DNA from: Desulfobacteraceae bacterium
GTDB taxonomy: Bacteria; Desulfobacterota; Desulfobacteria; Desulfobacterales; JAUWMJ01
Direction: 5' to 3'
Assembly (NCBI GenBank): GCA_030612225.1
Contig: JAUWOH010000186.1
Coordinates: forward strand, 1 to 6,408
DNA: 6,408 nt
A program made the position numbers and the translations under genes. The notes beneath the pieces were generated by a model. It had not been told where the DNA came from, ran no database searches, and saw only the letters and a program-made list of their open reading frames with translations. Every line of letters begins with the position of its first letter. The first letter of the stretch is position 1. Below are positions 4,789-6,408 of this stretch, piece by piece.

Positions 4789-6408
4789 TCCGGATTATTC
4801 CGATAAAGATAATTTTTTTGTAAGACGGCCGATTGTGGCAATGGTCATCGCCATTATAACGGTGATTGTGGGAGTGATATTTCTAAGAGGCCTTCCAATT
4901 GAGCAGTATCCCGATATCACCCCCCCCGTGGTGCAGGTTAGTACTGCCTATACCGGGGCGGATGCCGTCAGTGTAGAGCAGTCGGTGGCAACGCCGTTAG
5001 AGCAGCAGATTAACGGCGTCGATAATATGATATACATGAAGTCGACCAATTCCAACGACGGCACAATGTCAATTCAGGTATCATTTGAAGTCGGCACCGA
5101 CCCGGACATGAACACCGTTTTTACTCAAAACAGGGTGGCTGCCGCCACAGCCAAACTACCTGAAGAGGTGAAGAGATTAGGGGTCGTTACTGAGAAATCA
5201 CTTCCGAATATTCTTATGCTCATATCGCTGATATCAGAAGATGGAAGATATAATCAACAATTTCTCGGCAACTACGCCCTGATCAATATTAAGGATATTT
5301 TAGCCCGTATAAAAGGTATCGGTCGTGTGAATGTCATCGGTGCCAGTGATTACTCCATGCGCATATGGATAAAACCGGATCGTTTGGCCCAGATGGGCAT
5401 AACGGTGCCTGAAATAATCGATGCCATCCGGCAGCAAAGCGTTATTGTTCCAGGAGGTAAATTCGGGGCCGAGCCGGCACCGCCCGGAACGGAATTTACA
5501 TATACTGTCAGGCTGCCTGAGCGTCTGCAATCTGAAAAAGAGTTCGGAGAAATTGTCATAAGGACTACTGAGGGTGGGTCTCAGGTAAAGATAAAACATA
5601 TCGCCCGTGTTGAGTTGGGTGTCGAAACATATAATGCCTTTACCCGGCTTAACAATAAAGAATGTGCCATGATAGCTCTGTATCAGGCGCCCGGTTCCAA
5701 TGCCGTTGAACTGGCTGAAAAAGTCAAAAATACAATGAAAGAACTTTCCGGATCTTTTCCGGAGAGTTTCAGATATGATGTATCCCTGGACACCACCCTG
5801 GCTATTACGGCCGGCATTGATGAAATCATCGAAACGCTGTTTATCGCCCTGGCTTTGGTTATCCTGGTTGTCTTTATTTTTATCCAGGACTGGAGGGCAG
5901 CTTTAATTCCGACAATAGCCATACCTGTTTCTTTAATCGGCGCCTTTATTGTATTCCCGTTGATCGGTTTTACAATAAATGTCTTATCTCTTCTGGGTCT
6001 GGTTCTCGCCATCGGTATTGTCGTTGACGATGCCATTGTGGTGGTGGAAGCGGTCCAGGTCAACATTGAAAAAGGCATGGATCCCAAAGAGGCCACAGTA
6101 CATGCGATGAAAGAAGTAACCGCACCCATTATTGCAACCACGCTGGTTTTGGTAGCGGTTTTTATCCCGGTTGCCACCATGGGAGGAATAACGGGAAGTT
6201 TATATAAACAGTTTGCTATTACGGTTGCCGTTTCGGTGGTATTCTCATCAGTTAACGCTTTAACCTTAAGTCCCGCTCTCTGTTCACTGTTGCTCAGGAA
6301 GCAAAAGCCATATCGCGGCCCGCTGGGGCTGGTTTTTGGAGCCTTTAATAAGATCTTTGCCAAATCCATCGATGTATATATGGGTTTTACCCGTATCGTG
6401 GCGCGCAA
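4772..6408 (+). CDS. RND efflux transporter, HAE1/AcrB class, N-terminal half (cut by window end)
   Basis: Proton-driven inner-membrane pump that pairs with the adaptor upstream. The frame is open from ATG 4772 to the window end, 545 complete codons of about 1,040 expected; the 3' end is cut by the window, not broken. After an N-terminal extension of about 13 residues comes FFVRRPIVAMVIAI (first membrane helix about 19-39), then GLPIEQYPDITPP and the porter domain with LEQQINGV, typical of AcrB/MexB. Membrane helices resume near residue 354. Helix IV carries the proton-relay pair D419/D420 in GIVVDDAIVVVE (AcrB D407/D408), and the TLSPALCS motif follows. ATG 4772 is the first start after an in-frame stop (4748-4750) and lies inside the adaptor gene, giving a 17-nt overlap and probable translational coupling. 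A run of eight C occurs at 4920-4927. HAE1 suggests drugs, bile salts or hydrophobes, not metals, but the substrate is unknown. Confidence 0.95.
   Translation, partial: MKKINNPDYSDKDNFFVRRPIVAMVIAIITVIVGVIFLRGLPIEQYPDITPPVVQVSTAYTGADAVSVEQSVATPLEQQINGVDNMIYMKSTNSNDGTMSIQVSFEVGTDPDMNTVFTQNRVAAATAKLPEEVKRLGVVTEKSLPNILMLISLISEDGRYNQQFLGNYALINIKDILARIKGIGRVNVIGASDYSMRIWIKPDRLAQMGITVPEIIDAIRQQSVIVPGGKFGAEPAPPGTEFTYTVRLPERLQSEKEFGEIVIRTTEGGSQVKIKHIARVELGVETYNAFTRLNNKECAMIALYQAPGSNAVELAEKVKNTMKELSGSFPESFRYDVSLDTTLAITAGIDEIIETLFIALALVILVVFIFIQDWRAALIPTIAIPVSLIGAFIVFPLIGFTINVLSLLGLVLAIGIVVDDAIVVVEAVQVNIEKGMDPKEATVHAMKEVTAPIIATTLVLVAVFIPVATMGGITGSLYKQFAITVAVSVVFSSVNALTLSPALCSLLLRKQKPYRGPLGLVFGAFNKIFAKSIDVYMGFTRIVAR

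Noticed and set aside
4452..4841. Minus-strand open frame of 129 codons spanning the adaptor-pump junction.
   Set aside because: Antisense to two well-supported genes; Ser/Thr/Phe-rich with no recognisable domain.
5683..6408. Long open frame on the minus strand reaching the window edge, 241 codons.
   Set aside because: It is antisense to the RND pump, whose + frame carries conserved motifs throughout. The minus translation is Thr/Ala/Ile-rich low-information sequence and starts only because the edge supplies a TTG.
4772..6408. Possible broken or frameshifted pump gene, because it lacks a stop codon in the window.
   Set aside because: I read the frame codon by codon from 4772 to the edge: there is no stop, and porter and membrane motifs appear in the right order. 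It is simply cut by the window end.

Overview
The window reads as a piece of a Gram-negative anaerobe's chromosome, most likely a member of the Desulfobacterota (Desulfobacterales-like 'Deltaproteobacteria'). The grounds are indirect: a diadenylate cyclase next to a DUF2914-type protein, a tripartite RND pump whose adaptor is a lipoprotein, moderate GC, and intergenic repeats of the TTGATGGCGTCGTAAAAAGT and CTGACACCTGACACCT kinds that I associate from memory with that group. Taxonomy is an inference; no rRNA or housekeeping marker is present.

Layout, all genes on the + strand. (1) 2-148: tail of a DUF2914-like protein. (2) 174-1622: a membrane diadenylate cyclase of the CdaA type fused in one reading frame to a CdaR/YbbR-type regulator. 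(3) 1623-1903: a gap with a probable terminator and a 16-bp-arm inverted repeat. (4) 1904-3229: nhaA, a Na+/H+ antiporter with all key acidic residues and a long cytoplasmic loop. (5) 3230-3636: a 407-bp gap almost filled by two adjacent MITE-like elements (A, 3240-3394; B, 3397-3618) that share 20-bp termini. (6) 3637-4788: periplasmic adaptor (membrane fusion) lipoprotein of an RND pump. (7) 4772 to the window end: RND inner-membrane transporter of the HAE1/AcrB class, overlapping the adaptor by 17 nt and cut at the window edge after about half its usual length.

Functionally there are three units. The first makes c-di-AMP and senses or regulates at the membrane; glmM, the usual third partner of cdaA-cdaR, does not follow. 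The second is a single-gene Na+/H+ antiporter transcription unit, bounded on both sides by repeats and visibly more GC-rich than its flanks, so it may be an insertion into this locus. The third is an adaptor-pump operon whose outer-membrane channel gene, if present, would lie beyond the window.

The two points most worth following are the CdaA-CdaR fusion, which joins in one polypeptide two proteins that are usually separate and interacting, and the composite of short inverted-repeat elements that runs up to the ribosome binding site of the efflux operon and must therefore contain or be crossed by its promoter. I did not find a clearly unprecedented multi-gene system.
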